A stretch of DNA of 64,000 nucleotides, taken from NCBI RefSeq assembly GCF_963678975.1, contig NC_089278.1, forward strand, positions 10,381,479 through 10,445,478, in the 5' to 3' direction. The notes under the pieces are model-generated. The model searched no databases and had not been told where the DNA came from. It saw nothing but the letters and a program-made list of their open reading frames with translations. This document shows positions 54,852 to 64,000 of the stretch, in pieces. Source of the DNA: Dysidea avara (taxonomy: Eukaryota; Porifera; Demospongiae; Dictyoceratida; Dysideidae). Numbering within the stretch: position 1 is the stretch's first letter; the number at the start of each line of letters is the position of its first letter. Made by a program: the position numbers and the translations under genes.

Positions 54852-57535
54852 ATGAACGAGTTTAAAGTGCACCACCTTGTATCACAGTTGCTGACTCACT
54901 TGAGAGTACAGGATAGCCACAGCCCAGAAGTGTATGCAGAATTGCTGACCAAAAATCTCACCCCGTATGTGACAACACAGGTGAGTCAACTGAGAATGTA
55001 GCTTGATCGTTATGAGCCTTTGTAGGTGTCCACACATCATGCAAAGAGAAAAATAGCAGAGTTCTCTCCAAATGGGGAGGAATTTCTCAAGAAATATGAT
55101 GAACTGAAGCCCAAACAGACACGAGTGTTGGATCCACTTGTGTATCTCTTAGCCTGTGTGTCAGAAGACAAGGCATTGTGTGATTTTCTGCAGGAATGTG
55201 CTTCATCACCTCAAGCTACGACAGCTACTGATGCTGCTGTCACAGAAGTGGAGACTATTAAACTACCGGGAGACACTCAAGAATTGACACTTCCACCATC
55301 TGGGACAATCATGACTCAGAAAGAACTTGACAAGCTTAGAGGAGACTTGGCAAACTTAACGCAAGCACTTTCTGGCAAAGACATAACTAGGAAGGACAAA
55401 GGAGTACTTAAAGGACTACCCAAATTACCAACATGGGTCACTGAACAAAGATACTTATCCAGTGACTTTGTTACTCCAGCGAAAGCCCCTAACCAGCCTG
55501 TTGTGAGGTCATTGCCTGTCCACTCACAAGAACTTGCTATCATCGATGACCTACTATTCCTCATGATAGGAATTAATGGGAGGTACATCACTGCCAAACC
55601 GCTGAATGGAAAATTGGCAATGCGTACGTTTGCAGTTGACCACACTCTCGACCTTTCTATGCATGCCTTGGTGAACAGAATCCTACCTCTGTGCAGTTAC
55701 TACTCTACTATCAGTCGATTCTTAGAAGAGTACTCTCGTTTTGAGTATGGTATAGTGAACCAAGCTCTCTGTGCCAGTATGAGAGGAGTGATGAAGGAGT
55801 ATCTCATTCTTGTTGCTCAACTGGAACATCAGCACAACATGCAACAGCTCTCCCTTCAGAAATTGTGGTATTACATTCAGCCATCACTTAAGAGCCTAGA
55901 GATTTTGTCTTCTATTGCCACTACTATCCAAAGTGCTTCTTGTAAAGGTGGACCAGTACTAAGCCTTCTGCATGATAAGGCTCAGAGTCTTACAGGAGAT
56001 GACAAAGCCCAGGAGTTGTGTTTACATCTAACACAGGCAGCAGCTGTACCATACTTTGATATCTTGGAGCAGTGGATCTACAAGGGGATCGTTCATGATC
56101 CTTATCAAGAGTTCATGGTGGAGGACCACAAAACTGTTGAGAAGGAACAGCTCAGCAAGGAGTACAATGACTCTTACTGGGAATCACGATACACCATCGC
56201 TTCTGAGAAAATTCCCTCCTTTTTGGAGCATGTGGCCATGAAGATTTTGAACTCTGGCAAGTACCTGAATGTGATTCATGAGTGTGGGGTTGAAATATCT
56301 TACCCTGGAGCCACTGAGTTGATCTATTCCCTACATGATAAGCAGTATGTTGAGCTGATTGAGGAGGCATTTGTGTTTGCTAGCAAGAAGTTACTGGATC
56401 TCCTAATTAATGAGCACAACCTGTTGGGGAGGCTTACCTCAATCAAACACTACTTTCTACTTGAACAAGGTGATTATCTAGTCCACTTCATGGATATGGC
56501 ATTTGATGAACTGAAAAAGAAGACAAGTGATATTCAAATCACGCGGCTTGAAAGCTTATTGGAACTTGCTCTACGTACTAGTGTGGCTGTGTCAGATCCC
56601 TTCAAAGATGACCTACAGGCGATGTTGTCATCTTTTGATCTCACAACACAATTGTTCCATATTATGTCCATTCAACCTGACATTGATACCAGCAGTCGTA
56701 AAAGAAGCTCTGCTTCCTTTCCTCTACCTGACCCTTCCACTATAAACCTCTCTGGCCTAGAGGCATTCAGTTTGGACTACAATGTTGGCTGGCCTCTGTC
56801 TCTAATCATCAACCGTAAGGCGCTCACTAAATATCAGTTGCTGTTTCGACATCTGTTTTACTGCAAGCATATTGAGCGTCAACTTTGTGCAGCATGGTTG
56901 AGTCGCAAGGCTGACAACCAAACTGATAAATCAAGCTGGTAAGTGATAAAAATAACAGTTTATCTTAAGATCATTTTTACTATAGGCACACTTCCGCGTT
57001 TATTCTACAACAGCAGATGCTTGTCTTTGTACAAAGCTTCCAATACTACATGATGTTTGAAGTAATTGAACCCAATTGGACCATACTCTATCAAAGTCTT
57101 CAGAGAGTCTCTACAGTGGATGATGTATTAGCTTGCCACACAGATTTCCTAGATGCCTGTCTAAAGGACTGCATGTTGACCAATTCAGATGTATTGCGGA
57201 CCATTACTGAACTCATGGTAGTATGTGCTACATACAGTGGCTGTATGAAACGATATAGTAGTCAGGAGACAAGGGCATCAGCGAGTACGAGACAAGATGA
57301 GAAGTCAGATGTGGTCACACATGTTCTTCATAGACGTACCAGCCAACTAATAGCCAGTGATGATGTTGAGCAAACTATTAATAATTTTGATCATGAATTT
57401 ACCAAACATGTTTTGGCATTATTGGAGAAATTGACACACATTTCTACCAGCGAGAGTGAACATAGCATGCTGAATTTAGTTGCAAGGTTGGATTACAATG
57501 GCTTCTTCACAGGAAGACCTGAAACAAAGAGCTAA
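54852..57535 (+). CDS. TUBGCP2: Gamma-tubulin complex component 2 (GCP2)
   Basis: Exon 1 (from ATG 54852) gives MNEFKVHHLVSQLLTHL and NLTPYVTTQ; exon 2 starts at 55026 with VSTHHAKRKIAEFSPNGEEF and runs about 1.9 kb without an intron to 56940; the last exon ends at 57535. GCP2 signature pieces are in order: FLKKYDELKPKQTRVLDPLV, LPTWVTEQRYLSSDFV, the GRIP1 part (LLFLMIGINGRYI, DHTLDLSMHALVNRILPL), YFDILEQWIYKGIVHDPYQE, IPSFLEHVAMKILNSGKYLN and the GRIP2 part (SLDYNVGWPLSLIINRKALT, FQYYMMFEVIEPNW). GCP2 pairs with GCP3 in the gamma-tubulin small complex that nucleates microtubules. The gene looks complete; the big undivided exon is unusual here, where most genes have many small exons. It ends 167 bp from the convergent CaaX protein gene. 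Confidence 0.96.
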
Positions 57536-57701
57536 ACATTTGTAATTGTACACTTGAGAAGAAACCATTTCTTTTTAATTGTATAGTTCACAAAATAATG
57601 ACATTGTAATTTGTTCATTACTCTAGATAGTTATGAACAAACAACTTCTTTTTTAAAAAAGAAAAAAACAGTTACTACCTACGTAAACGATTTTAATTGT
57701 T

Positions 57702-58790
57702 TTACAGTATAACACAACTAGCACAACAGCCACCCTCATCATCTTCACTAGGGTCTGTTGATTGAGAAGAGTGTGTCTTAGTAGAGTATGACTTAATGGC
57801 AGCTTTTGGTCCCAACAGTGGAGCCCTCTCTGATTCTTGAGTCTGTGGTGGTGGTCGATTCTGAGGTACTTCATCAGTATCTGGAACAGAAATAACTACA
57901 GTGGGATGTTGGTCTTTTGCAGAAGGCGTTGCATCTGTATTGGATGGCTCATGCTCGTTAGAGGCAGGCAAATCGAATGTGACATCTTGATCATCATTGA
58001 TTAGAGGTGCAGTATCTGAGGGAATTGTGTGCACTTGATGATCATCTACCGGAGACCTCCTGTCAGAGTCTTTGGTAGCTGTTGTAAGCACTACATCAAC
58101 CATTGGTTGATCTGCATTAGGACTAGCAACAGTCTGTGGTTTTTCAAATGATGGTTGTGTTTGTTCTGTCACAGGTTCCTTGTTTATTGGCTGTGTCTGC
58201 TCTATTTCATTTACTTTTTCCTCTTCATCTGTCTTTGGCTCTTCATCCAATGGCCGTGTTTGGTCCACTGTTTCTTCATCTACCTTAGCTGATGGCTGTG
58301 TTTGTTCCTCAGCTGATGGTTGTGTTTGCTTTATTGTTTCCTCATCTACCTTTGGTTCCTCCGCTGGTGGCTGTGTTCGCTCTATTGTTTCCTCTTCTAC
58401 CTTTGGTTCCTCAGCTGATGGCTGTGTTTGATCTGCTGTGAGTTCCTCAGCTGTAGGCTGTGTTTCCTCCACATCAGGCTTTGACCCTTCAACTGATGGC
58501 TGTTGGCTTTCAATGGCAACAACAAAATCTGATGATCCTTCATCTTCCCCAGTTGATGGCGGTGGAACTTCAACAGGTTCAACTGACGATTGCTCTTTCT
58601 GTTGCTCAAAATTGATGGTGAACGTCTGACTAGTAGCCCCTGACACTTGATCAGTTGACCCTTCAGCAGTGGCAGAAACAGGAGGAGGAGACTGTGATGG
58701 CGAGTGTTTAGGGGATAACTTGTTACTACTACTGCTGCTGCTACTACTACTGCTGCTGGACGATGAATCTGACCTCTCTCGAGCTTCCAT
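57702..58790 (-). CDS. Disordered acidic repeat protein with C-terminal CaaX box
   Basis: One 362-residue frame from ATG 58790. Residues 8-22 are almost all serine; residues about 110-230 hold at least eight diverged repeats of the type QTQPSAEEPKVDEET; the rest is Pro/Thr/Glu-rich with no predicted fold. The end, GGCCASCVIL, fits a CaaX box (CVIL); a final Leu favours geranylgeranylation, and the CC just upstream may be palmitoylated. A soluble, acidic, lipid-anchored protein at the plasma membrane is the simplest reading, as in paralemmin-type proteins, but there is no sequence match to support homology. A start in an upstream exon is possible: TTTAG, a possible acceptor, lies three bases before the ATG. 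It is convergent with TUBGCP2. Confidence 0.72.
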   Translation of the reverse strand: MEARERSDSSSSSSSSSSSSSSNKLSPKHSPSQSPPPVSATAEGSTDQVSGATSQTFTINFEQQKEQSSVEPVEVPPPSTGEDEGSSDFVVAIESQQPSVEGSKPDVEETQPTAEELTADQTQPSAEEPKVEEETIERTQPPAEEPKVDEETIKQTQPSAEEQTQPSAKVDEETVDQTRPLDEEPKTDEEEKVNEIEQTQPINKEPVTEQTQPSFEKPQTVASPNADQPMVDVVLTTATKDSDRRSPVDDHQVHTIPSDTAPLINDDQDVTFDLPASNEHEPSNTDATPSAKDQHPTVVISVPDTDEVPQNRPPPQTQESERAPLLGPKAAIKSYSTKTHSSQSTDPSEDDEGGCCASCVIL

Positions 58791-59663
58791 ATCTAAATGA
58801 CATTGACAATTGAACTTATAACATGAACATTTGGCAGGATTAATTAATTAATTTAAAAAAAACAATAGGGAATGTCTGCTTCCATAATTTAACTATTGAA
58901 GAGCTTTCTCACATGCTCTTCCTTTGTTAAGACAAAGCTACTATATTGTAATTCTGTAATTTTTGCCAGGCATGATTTTTCAAAACTATAGTTACTTAGC
59001 ATTGACTTTTTATTCTTGAATGTTTGATATCACAGACCACTTTCTGATTGCATGCAGAAACATGAGGACTAGTATTACAGTAGAACCTGTTTGGGGAACA
59101 ACCAACAGTGTCTTGAATCAGGTGTCCTAATTTTTCATTGGTTTTAACCTTACTAGAGTAGGTGATTTTCTAGTGTCCATATCAACAGGTCTGAACACTG
59201 TAGTGCCATGTACTATCATCAAGGGTCCTCCTGAACATTTAGTTACCACCACAGTCAATATGTTGCTAGCACTGTAAAAGTCAATAAGATCAATATCAAA
59301 TTGGCTGGCTGTATGGCCATATATGCAAAGGAGTGTCATGTAGGCATACACTGTAGGTCGATTTGTGACTGGTGGTGAAGAGAGGTAATGGCTGTATCGA
59401 GAATTGTTTGATTCAAACCAGGTCGGAAAACTGGTATGTCAATGTATTTGATTTTTGTATTGTACTGTATGTGGTCAAAGTCTTGATCAGGCAAAATCTT
59501 ATCTTGACCTGCGTGTTTATCAGTGTCCTTGATTGTTGACTTTTGAGTGACTGTGGTTGCAGATTGACCTACAACTGTGTGACTCCCTTGATGTGGAATA
59601 GCATACCTTTTGCTCTATGACATGTTACAAGCAATGCACGGAACTTTGATATATATTTAATAG

Positions 59664-59788
59664 TTATACCATGGCCACGAGGGATTTGCTTGATATATAT
59701 GCCCAAGCCGGAGTGCTGCAGGTCTGAGGGCGTGGGCATATATATATATAATTATATATCAGGCAAATCCTGAGCGGCCATGGTATAA
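59664..59788. repeat. Hairpin element with TTATACCATGGCC ends
   Basis: TTATACCATGGCC, GAGGGATTTGC and TGATATATATGCCCA at the left are mirrored by TGGGCATATATATA, GCAAATCCTGAG and GGCCATGGTATAA at the right. The arms are about 50 bases with small mismatches. It looks like a short fold-back element. Confidence 0.8.
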
Positions 59789-61149
59789 GTAATATATACC
59801 ACTCTGAAGGAAGACAAACCTGCATTCACCACATTTTTTTATACAGAAGTTTGCAAACATCAATTGTGGATTTAGTTTTGTACCCATGTAACCTACCAGC
59901 AAAACCAATGAATACACTGTGCATAAGAAACAGGTTGTACAAAAAATACTTTAATTGTGGGCACAAAAAAGAAATGATTGTGGGTTTCACTGGTTGTAGT
60001 GATACCATTTTAAACCAAATAACCACTTCCTGGATGAATAAAGTAACCTAAGGTGTTAAAATAAACACTTAGACATATAAGTTGGGAATGTTTGAGGCAT
60101 CTTTTCATGCAGTTGAAATGTACTCTGTAGAAAAACAATCCTCACATTGCAAAAATGATTACTTAGTGATGCTTAGTAACTGAACTATGCAATGCTGACT
60201 CACTCAGTTCTTTTTTGCTTCACAACAATGCCCCTAACTAAAACAACATGTTTACCACAAACCCACAATGCAAAACTTTAAGCATATATATAAATAATCA
60301 AAGAAACTGATGCTTTGTAACTGCCTCAGCATCAAAGGCAGTTGTGGTCAGGGCTATGTCATGATATCGCCCTAACCACAGGGCAATGTCTAGATATCGC
60401 CCTGTGGTCAGGGAAATATGTGATAAATAACCCTGTGGTTTCCTTTGATCTGGGGTGTCAAAGTGGTATATATTTTTATAACAGGAATTTGCTTTATTAG
60501 CTTTCATGCATATGTATAATAAAGAGTTCATTATTATGAACTCTTGATATAGTATTTTCCATTGTCGCAGGATTGGGCAGAGTTTGCTTCTCTGTCGACA
60601 GATTGGTAGATGGACCTACCAATGTAGTGTTTAACCAACTGGTTATTAGTGATTCTAATGGTCTGATGTGATTTAATATATATATACCATACAGTACGAT
60701 AGTAACTGTATAGTAGGGACCACAAAGGAGTAGGCATGGCCCACGAAATAACATCACCCAAAAATCAGCCTCAATTTTCCACGGCGATGAGGCAGTATTG
60801 GTGAGGTAAATTTAAGCCCACACAAGGTTTTAGATTGACCTGAAACACTTTCTCAACAAGTTGCTGTGGAATTTAAAATTTTTTATTCAATTTTCTACTG
60901 ACTGACTGAGTAACTGACTGACTGATGCCTTCAGACAAGCGTAACTCGATAATGGCTAAGGCTACAGGCTTGATTTTTTCACTGTTCGACGTCACTTAGG
61001 TGCCTTTTGGCATACCGCAGTACATAAATGCAATCTTCATGGACTTACCAGTGTCCTCCTTTGTGTCCCATTCATCTTTGCTGACAGGGAAAGGTGTCGA
61101 TTTGGCTTCCCTTCGAAATGGAATCGTCTGTATTTTTCATACTGGCTAT

Positions 61150-61445
61150 TTTGATTGCAGAGGTGCTTTTCAAACAGTTCTTGATTCGTATTGCTGTGTA
61201 ATGGGTTGAACATAGCTGACAGCGAAGTGTAATGGATACTTCACTTTTCAGATGATAATTAATAATAAAATTGGGGTGCACAGCACCATTTCTTTTGGTA
61301 TGTGTAGATTGTAGAGGTGCTTTCCAAACAACTCTTGATTTGAAATGCTGTGTAATGAGTAGAACATAGCTGACAATGAAGCGTAATGGATACTTAACTT
61401 TTCAGACGATAATTGATATAGCTGGGGTGCGCGGTGCTATTTCAG
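61150..61445. repeat. Tandem duplication, unit about 150 bp
   Basis: ATTGCAGAGGTGCTTTTCAA, AACATAGCTGACAGCGAAG, TAATGGATACTTCACTTTTC and GGGGTGCACAGCACCATTTC recur about 160 bases later as TTGTAGAGGTGCTTTCCAAA, AACATAGCTGACAATGAAG, TAATGGATACTTAACTTTTC and GGGGTGCGCGGTGCTATTTC. Both copies keep the same orientation. Confidence 0.85.
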
Positions 61446-61501
61446 ATGCGGTACGCGTGGGTTCACCAGCCATAACAAAATTATTTACAAAAAAGTTAAC
61501 A

Positions 61502-61800
61502 AGCAAGTATATGAAAAAATTTGGAATTTTCAACTAGAGTAGGGACCATAGCACATTGATAAAAAGTACTAAAATAAGCTGGAGTAGTGCATGATGTTAA
61601 ATTACAGTAAAACAATAAGAAGTGTTATGTCCCTATTGTGCATTTCTGTTATGGTATCTTGAGCACAGTAGGGATATAACACTTCTTATTGTTTTACTGT
61701 GATTTAACATCATGCACTACTCCAGCTTGTTTCAGTACTTTTTATCAATGTGCTATGGTCCCACTCTAGTTGAAAATTCCAAATTTTTTCGTGTACTTGT
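61502..61800. repeat. Long hairpin, arms about 138 bp
   Basis: From AAGTATATGAAAAAATTTGG to its complement ending near 61800 the two arms (61502-61640 and 61664-61800) pair almost perfectly around a 23-base loop. Mismatches are few, for example AGAGTAGGGACC against AGAGTGGGACC. No clear flanking duplication. It is similar in architecture, though not in sequence, to the fold-back at 19855-20180. Confidence 0.9.
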
Positions 61801-62031
61801 ATTATCATTGTTTATTGTACTCTCAGTATTATGCAGAACTATACCAGGACGGTGGGGTATATTCCACAGAACGGAACAATATCCACGGAACATCCAGGTA
61901 TAAAACACGGAACGGAAAAGAAGGCACGTGAGCTAATAGAGGGCTTAAAAACCAGTTTAACAACAAACAAGCGTCCGGTTTAACCGGTTTAGCCAACAGG
62001 TGTGCACTGCAGCTGCATGTGTATCTTGCGA

Positions 62032-64000
62032 AGAATGAATGACTCGGTCAATGAAGTACTTTTTGTGCGCGTGGAGGCCTTCAAGACAGCAGAAGCTGTT
62101 CAAATTCTGGAAAACATTCCTGAGGAAGGTACTACTAATTTACCTCCTGTTAAGCCGAAGGCTGGAGAGGTTTTTGTCTACCTCAACGATGACGAATCCA
62201 AGAGTGGTATGTGAATGCCGGATCTGGCAGTAAATTCTTTCTAGGTGCACGTTTAAGTTCTTGAAAAACATGTGACAGCTTATGTTTTGTTCATACACAC
62301 CCTGATTTAGTGTGTGTTTGTGGCAGTAAAAAGCTATTTGATGAATTTGATCGTGTGCTTGTTTTGCAATCTCCAGGCCATCAGTTATTGTCGTATGATA
62401 CAACTTTCCAGCTTGGTGATTTTTATCTCTAAACCTTGACATTTCGTCACACTTTATTTACAGAGGACCCAGTTATTCCCGTTGGATTTCTACTCCATGA
62501 AAGAAAACAAACTGTATGCCACGCAGAGTTCTTTGATGCTTGCTGCAAACTGGTGCCAGCACTGAAGACAACCGAAAAACCTATTGTTACAGATGAGGAG
62601 CAAGCTTATGTCAATGTAATCAGCAAATGCATGCCTTCTGCTCGGCACTTGCGATGTTTGAATAATGTCATAAAAGCTGCAGAGAGGTGGTTGCATAGCC
62701 ATAAGGCCACAAGTGATGACATGCTTGTGTATCGCAGTGATCTGAAGGAACTACTTCACCAACCCACCAAAGATCAGTACACAAAACTACTACGTAGGAT
62801 GTCTGAAAGATGGAGTGCTCCATTTTTTGACTACTTCAACACAAACATCCATCCAGATATCACCTCATTGGCTCGTTGGGCTATTGAGTCATTAGGTGTT
62901 TACTCCCCTTTCGGTGGTGTGACTAATAATCAAGCAGAAGGAATTAATTTTGTTTTAAAGCAACTCCAACAATGAAAAGAAGCTCCGATTGATTGTATGG
63001 TCCTTGCACTTAATTACTTACAAGGTTATTATGCTTCAGAAATAGCCTGTGGACAGCAAAATTTAGGAAATTACCATCTCCGGCCTGAATTTTCTTCTAG
63101 TTCTTTGGCTATGCCAATATTTTTATCTGATTCCACAGTTTACTCTCCAACGGAAATTGTTTCACGGATTAAGGAAAAACATGCTTTGCCCATCTGACAG
63201 TGATGCACAATGAACTACACCTATCGATAGTGTAGAAACCTCCAGCAGTGAGACTGTACCGAGCTTAGCTTCACAAGGTTTGTCTCAAAAGGAGCGAGCT
63301 AAGCGTGTAATTGAAGAGAACCATATCAGTTGTGACCTTAAACTTCACATTTTCACTGTACTTGGATTGACTTGCCCACGTGTTGTTACTGTTTATCCTA
63401 AAGAAACATGCTCTTGTCCTTCCACCACTGAGTGCTACCACATTTTAGCTGCAAAAATGGCTATTGGCATACAAGAAGATTCCAAGCGAGGAACATTAAA
63501 TCTCACACAACTGCGTAAAAGCTCTCGGCCTAGAAATAGCAAAACATCTGGCAGAAAGCGTCCACGCCCTGGAGACTGTGATATTGTTCCTGCTCCTGAT
63601 GCTGCTGTAAAGCAGCAAAAGTCTTTGTGTGGTAAGCCATTTTTATTCTTTTATGGAATGTACATATGGTTATGACTAGGTGACAGTGTGACAGAAGTGA
63701 AAGATCATTCTTTGGGGAACTCATGTGATCATCCATGTGATGACCCACCATCTCAAGATACCAATAGTTAGTAAGCCATTTTTGTATTGTTTAGCTTATC
63801 CATATTCCCATAATTATTGTGCTATGTATTTCTATAAAGTTGTGTTACTGTATCTATAGCCACCGGTTTGCAGTGTGAGATTTATTTTGAGACTGTGTTT
63901 GTTCCCATACTGCTAGATTGTGACAGAATATCAGATCATGAAATGATTTACCTGTGGAGGATATTGTCCCCTTCAAATAGAGTGAATTTGAAAGGTGACT
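62032..64000 (+). pseudogene. MULE-type transposase with SWIM zinc finger, decayed, runs off the window
   Basis: Mutator-like transposases cut and paste DNA through a DDE site. Readable pieces: MNDSVNEVLFVRVEAFKT (62032 on), FDEFDRVLVLQSPGHQ then LLSYDTTFQLGDFY (near 62390, first Asp), TFRHTLFTEDPVIPVGFLLH, PIVTDEEQAYVNVISKCMP (second Asp), FGGVTNNQAEGINFVLKQLQ (near 62910-62965, third acidic residue), PIDCMVLALNYLQGYYASEI, and CSCPSTTECYHILAAKMAIG (63402-63460), a SWIM-type CxCx(n)CxH finger. In-frame stops at about 62430 and 62973 (the latter where this family has Trp, TGG to TGA), and a shift near 63200, show decay. The frame continues with TGLQCEIYFETVF at 63860 and leaves the window. Termini of the element are not visible. 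Confidence 0.78.

Larger units (their letters stand above)
58791..62031. other. Gene-free stretch with short repeats
   Basis: No coding exon found. Contents: a hairpin 59664-59788, CCTGTGGTCAGGG and CCCTAACCACAGGG repeats at 60345-60420, a short GAGTTCATTATTATGAACTC hairpin at 60520-60543, a duplicated unit at 61150-61445, and the long hairpin at 61502-61800. The remainder is AT-rich with no pattern that I can name. Confidence 0.6.

Noticed and set aside
55316..55645. Minus-strand frame inside TUBGCP2
   Set aside because: Shadow of a strongly supported coding exon on the plus strand.

Overview
This is nuclear DNA from an animal. Genes are split by many short (about 45-80 bp) GT-AG introns, the gene set is metazoan (CPT1, ARIH1, ARIH2, gamma-tubulin complex component 2, a PH-domain protein with tyrosine motifs), and the spacers are AT-rich and full of short inverted-repeat elements. 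Tight gene packing, tiny introns and this repeat style suggest an early-branching animal, most likely a demosponge. That placement is inference; no marker here proves it. Layout: the 3' end of NOC4L (+, 90-752) meets FAM50 (-, 811-3031) tail to tail. Three tandem genes of the carnitine O-palmitoyltransferase 1 family follow, all on the minus strand: A (3159-6356), B (9137-24600) and C (27700-35537). They share intron positions, but the same intron is 52 bp in A, 10.4 kb in B and about 1 kb in C. The giant intron of B is a nest of mobile DNA: a tRNA-like SINE split by a 2.2 kb inverted-repeat element, a 31-bp minisatellite split by a second inverted-repeat element, a long fold-back, hAT-like and LINE remnants. 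| From 35.6 to 39.3 kb lie two inverted-repeat elements and a decayed, apparently intronless GH78 alpha-L-rhamnosidase gene whose C-terminal part contains a SUEL/Gal-lectin (rhamnose-binding) domain. ARIH1 (+, 39685-42102) then meets, tail to tail, a minus-strand gene (42255-48281) that starts with a PH domain and ends in at least twelve small exons of length divisible by three, nearly all carrying Yxx(L/I) tyrosine motifs. A tRNA-Leu(UAG) lies inside that gene. Immediately upstream is ARIH2 (-, 48405-54678), head to head with TUBGCP2 (+, 54852-57535) across a 173-bp gap. A disordered acidic protein ending in a CaaX box (-, 57702-58790) closes the gene-dense part. | From 58.8 to 62.0 kb there are repeats only, including a near-perfect 300-bp hairpin. 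The window ends in a decayed MULE-type transposase with a SWIM zinc finger (+, 62032 onward). | Functional themes: mitochondrial fatty-acid import (CPT1 cluster), RBR ubiquitin ligation (ARIH1, ARIH2), tyrosine signalling (PH/YxxL gene), microtubule nucleation (TUBGCP2), ribosome biogenesis (NOC4L). The most unusual observations are the CPT1 triplet without a visible N-terminal regulatory segment, the symmetric tyrosine-motif exon array, the GH78-lectin remnant, and two large elements whose inverted termini are built from short palindromes.
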